The notes below the pieces were generated by a model, which worked only from the letters and a program-made list of their open reading frames with translations, ran no database searches and had not been told where the DNA came from. This document shows positions 63,040 to 64,000 of a stretch of 64,000 bases of DNA, one piece after another. The first letter of the stretch is position 1; every line of letters starts with the position of its first letter. This stretch comes from Onchocerca volvulus (Eukaryota > Nematoda > Chromadorea > Rhabditida > Onchocercidae). The stretch is taken from NCBI GenBank assembly GCA_000499405.2, contig HG738140.1, forward strand, positions 5,198,701 to 5,262,700, in the 5' to 3' direction. Position numbers and translations under genes: made by a program.

Positions 63040-63535
63040 CTGAAATTCAAAACCTTCATTCATAATATCAATTCATTCATAATATCAATGCGTGTAATAT
63101 GCATGAGTGGGTGGCAATTCATTAAAGAGTAAGTTTTTTTGTTTTTGAAAAAAAAAAAGATTTTTCAAAAAAATTATACTTTTATGGAAAAATGAAAATT
63201 CCTCAAAATTAAAAGTAAAAATTCATGAGTGGGTGGATTAATTCATCAGAGAACTTATTTTTTGAAAAAGTTTTCAAAAAAATTGTTATTATGAGTTATT
63301 ATGAAAATTTGAAAAAAATAATTGGAAAAAGTACATGATAACATATATATACATATATGATGTGTATTACTGAATGTCAATTCATCACAGAATTATTTGA
63401 TTGAGAAAAAAACAAAGAATGTTTCAAAAAAATTTGAAATAGAAAATGAAAAAAAATCTAAAATTGAAAAAAAAAGTGAAATTTTTTGAAAAGTTAATTA
63501 AATATCGAAAATTACTTGATAACATATATATATAT
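63040..63535 (+). repeat. Diffuse ~120-150-bp tandem repeat
   Basis: ATGAGTGGGTGG..AATTCATYARAGA occurs near 63103 and 63224, with a diverged copy near 63376. ACWTGATAACATATATATA occurs near 63333 and 63513. Small exact duplications (CCTGAAATTCAAAA; TTCATTCATAATATCAAT) precede it at 63026-63088. Confidence 0.65.
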
Positions 63536-64000
63536 ATATATGAAGCTAAATGTATGTATGATGCAAATAGCATCGTTAAGATCGATTAACATTTACCAGG
63601 AAATATATATAGATGTTTGGATAATTCGAAAAAAAAAAGGAAAAAAATGGAGAAAATTGAAAATTTTTTGGACTTTCACGTCCATATTTGGTAATTACAT
63701 TCATCTCTTCTGAAATAAGTAATAAAACTTTTTTTTTTCTTCTCTTGAAGCCTTGAAAAAAGACAACAAGTTTGTTGCTGTCACATTTCTTTCTTTTTTT
63801 TTTTCATCATTTATGTGTAAATGCCATTTGCTAGAAAATGTTATGTATTAGCAAAATGGAATTTATACATAATTAGTCTTATTGCTATAAAAATTAAGCA
63901 TTTTTTTATTTCGTCGAGAAAGATTCAAATTGAAAAATAAATTGTAGAATTCTTAATCGAAAGATTCATGATTGGTAAAAAAAAATCAAGAATTCACAGC

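Larger units (their letters stand above)
59116..64000. other. Non-coding region with scattered local repeats
   Basis: No exon recognised over nearly 5 kb. Holds homopolymers, an AT microsatellite at 60777-60795, and the three arrays listed separately (60000, 61433, 63040). Short open frames here are AT-rich or repeat-derived. It lies upstream of the BTB gene on the minus strand. Confidence 0.5.

Overview
The window is nuclear DNA of a very AT-rich nematode. I infer this from short exons split by many small AT-rich introns, TTTCAG-type acceptors placed directly upstream of start codons (the pattern of spliced-leader addition), a Patched-related (PTR) protein of the kind expanded in nematodes, and best-remembered similarity to nematode family members. 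A parasitic clade such as the filarial worms is plausible, but the sequence alone does not fix the species. No bacterial operon, CRISPR array, tRNA or rRNA was seen.

Layout. 1-3.1 kb is a rearranged retroelement graveyard: an LTR-related fragment, two blocks of a ~145-bp tandem repeat, a ~180-bp inverted repeat, and inverted broken pieces of env-like and gag-like coding sequence. 4.07-4.7 kb is a foldback repeat with a further arm at 45.9 kb. Then come eight protein genes, each reconstructed exon by exon with matching phases except where stated: OVCA2-type serine hydrolase (+, 4939-7409); secreted thrombospondin type-1 protein (-, 8374-9901, 5' end unresolved); TMEM151 membrane protein (+, 17460-22914); an unrecognised Asn/Gln/Ser-rich protein (+, ~25473-27941); Rab21 GTPase (-, 29571-31778); cyclophilin H/PPIH (-, 32496-33928); a Patched-related sterol-sensing-domain transporter (+, 40456-51034); and a protein with two BTB-like modules and a C-terminal CxxC...CxxC motif (-, 52456-58363). 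PPIH and Rab21 lie head-to-tail on the minus strand about 0.7 kb apart. The PTR and BTB genes converge.

The genes do not form one pathway. They are an ordinary mix: endosomal trafficking (Rab21), spliceosome-associated peptidyl-prolyl isomerase (PPIH), membrane and cuticle-type transport (PTR), extracellular matrix (TSP1) and housekeeping hydrolase (OVCA2). Long non-coding gaps (10.6-17.5, 33.9-40.4 and 58.4-64 kb) hold homopolymers, microsatellites and many local tandem duplications, which also crowd the introns.

Most worth a second look: three introns whose reading frame demands GC-AG splicing (one firm, one strong, one tentative); a Trp-to-Phe change at the cyclosporin-contact position of PPIH; a perfect 34-bp palindrome at 16058-16091; an LTR-like insertion inside a BTB-gene intron related to the sequence at the window start; and the inverted env/gag-like mosaic at 1.5-3.05 kb. 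I found no convincing new multi-gene system.
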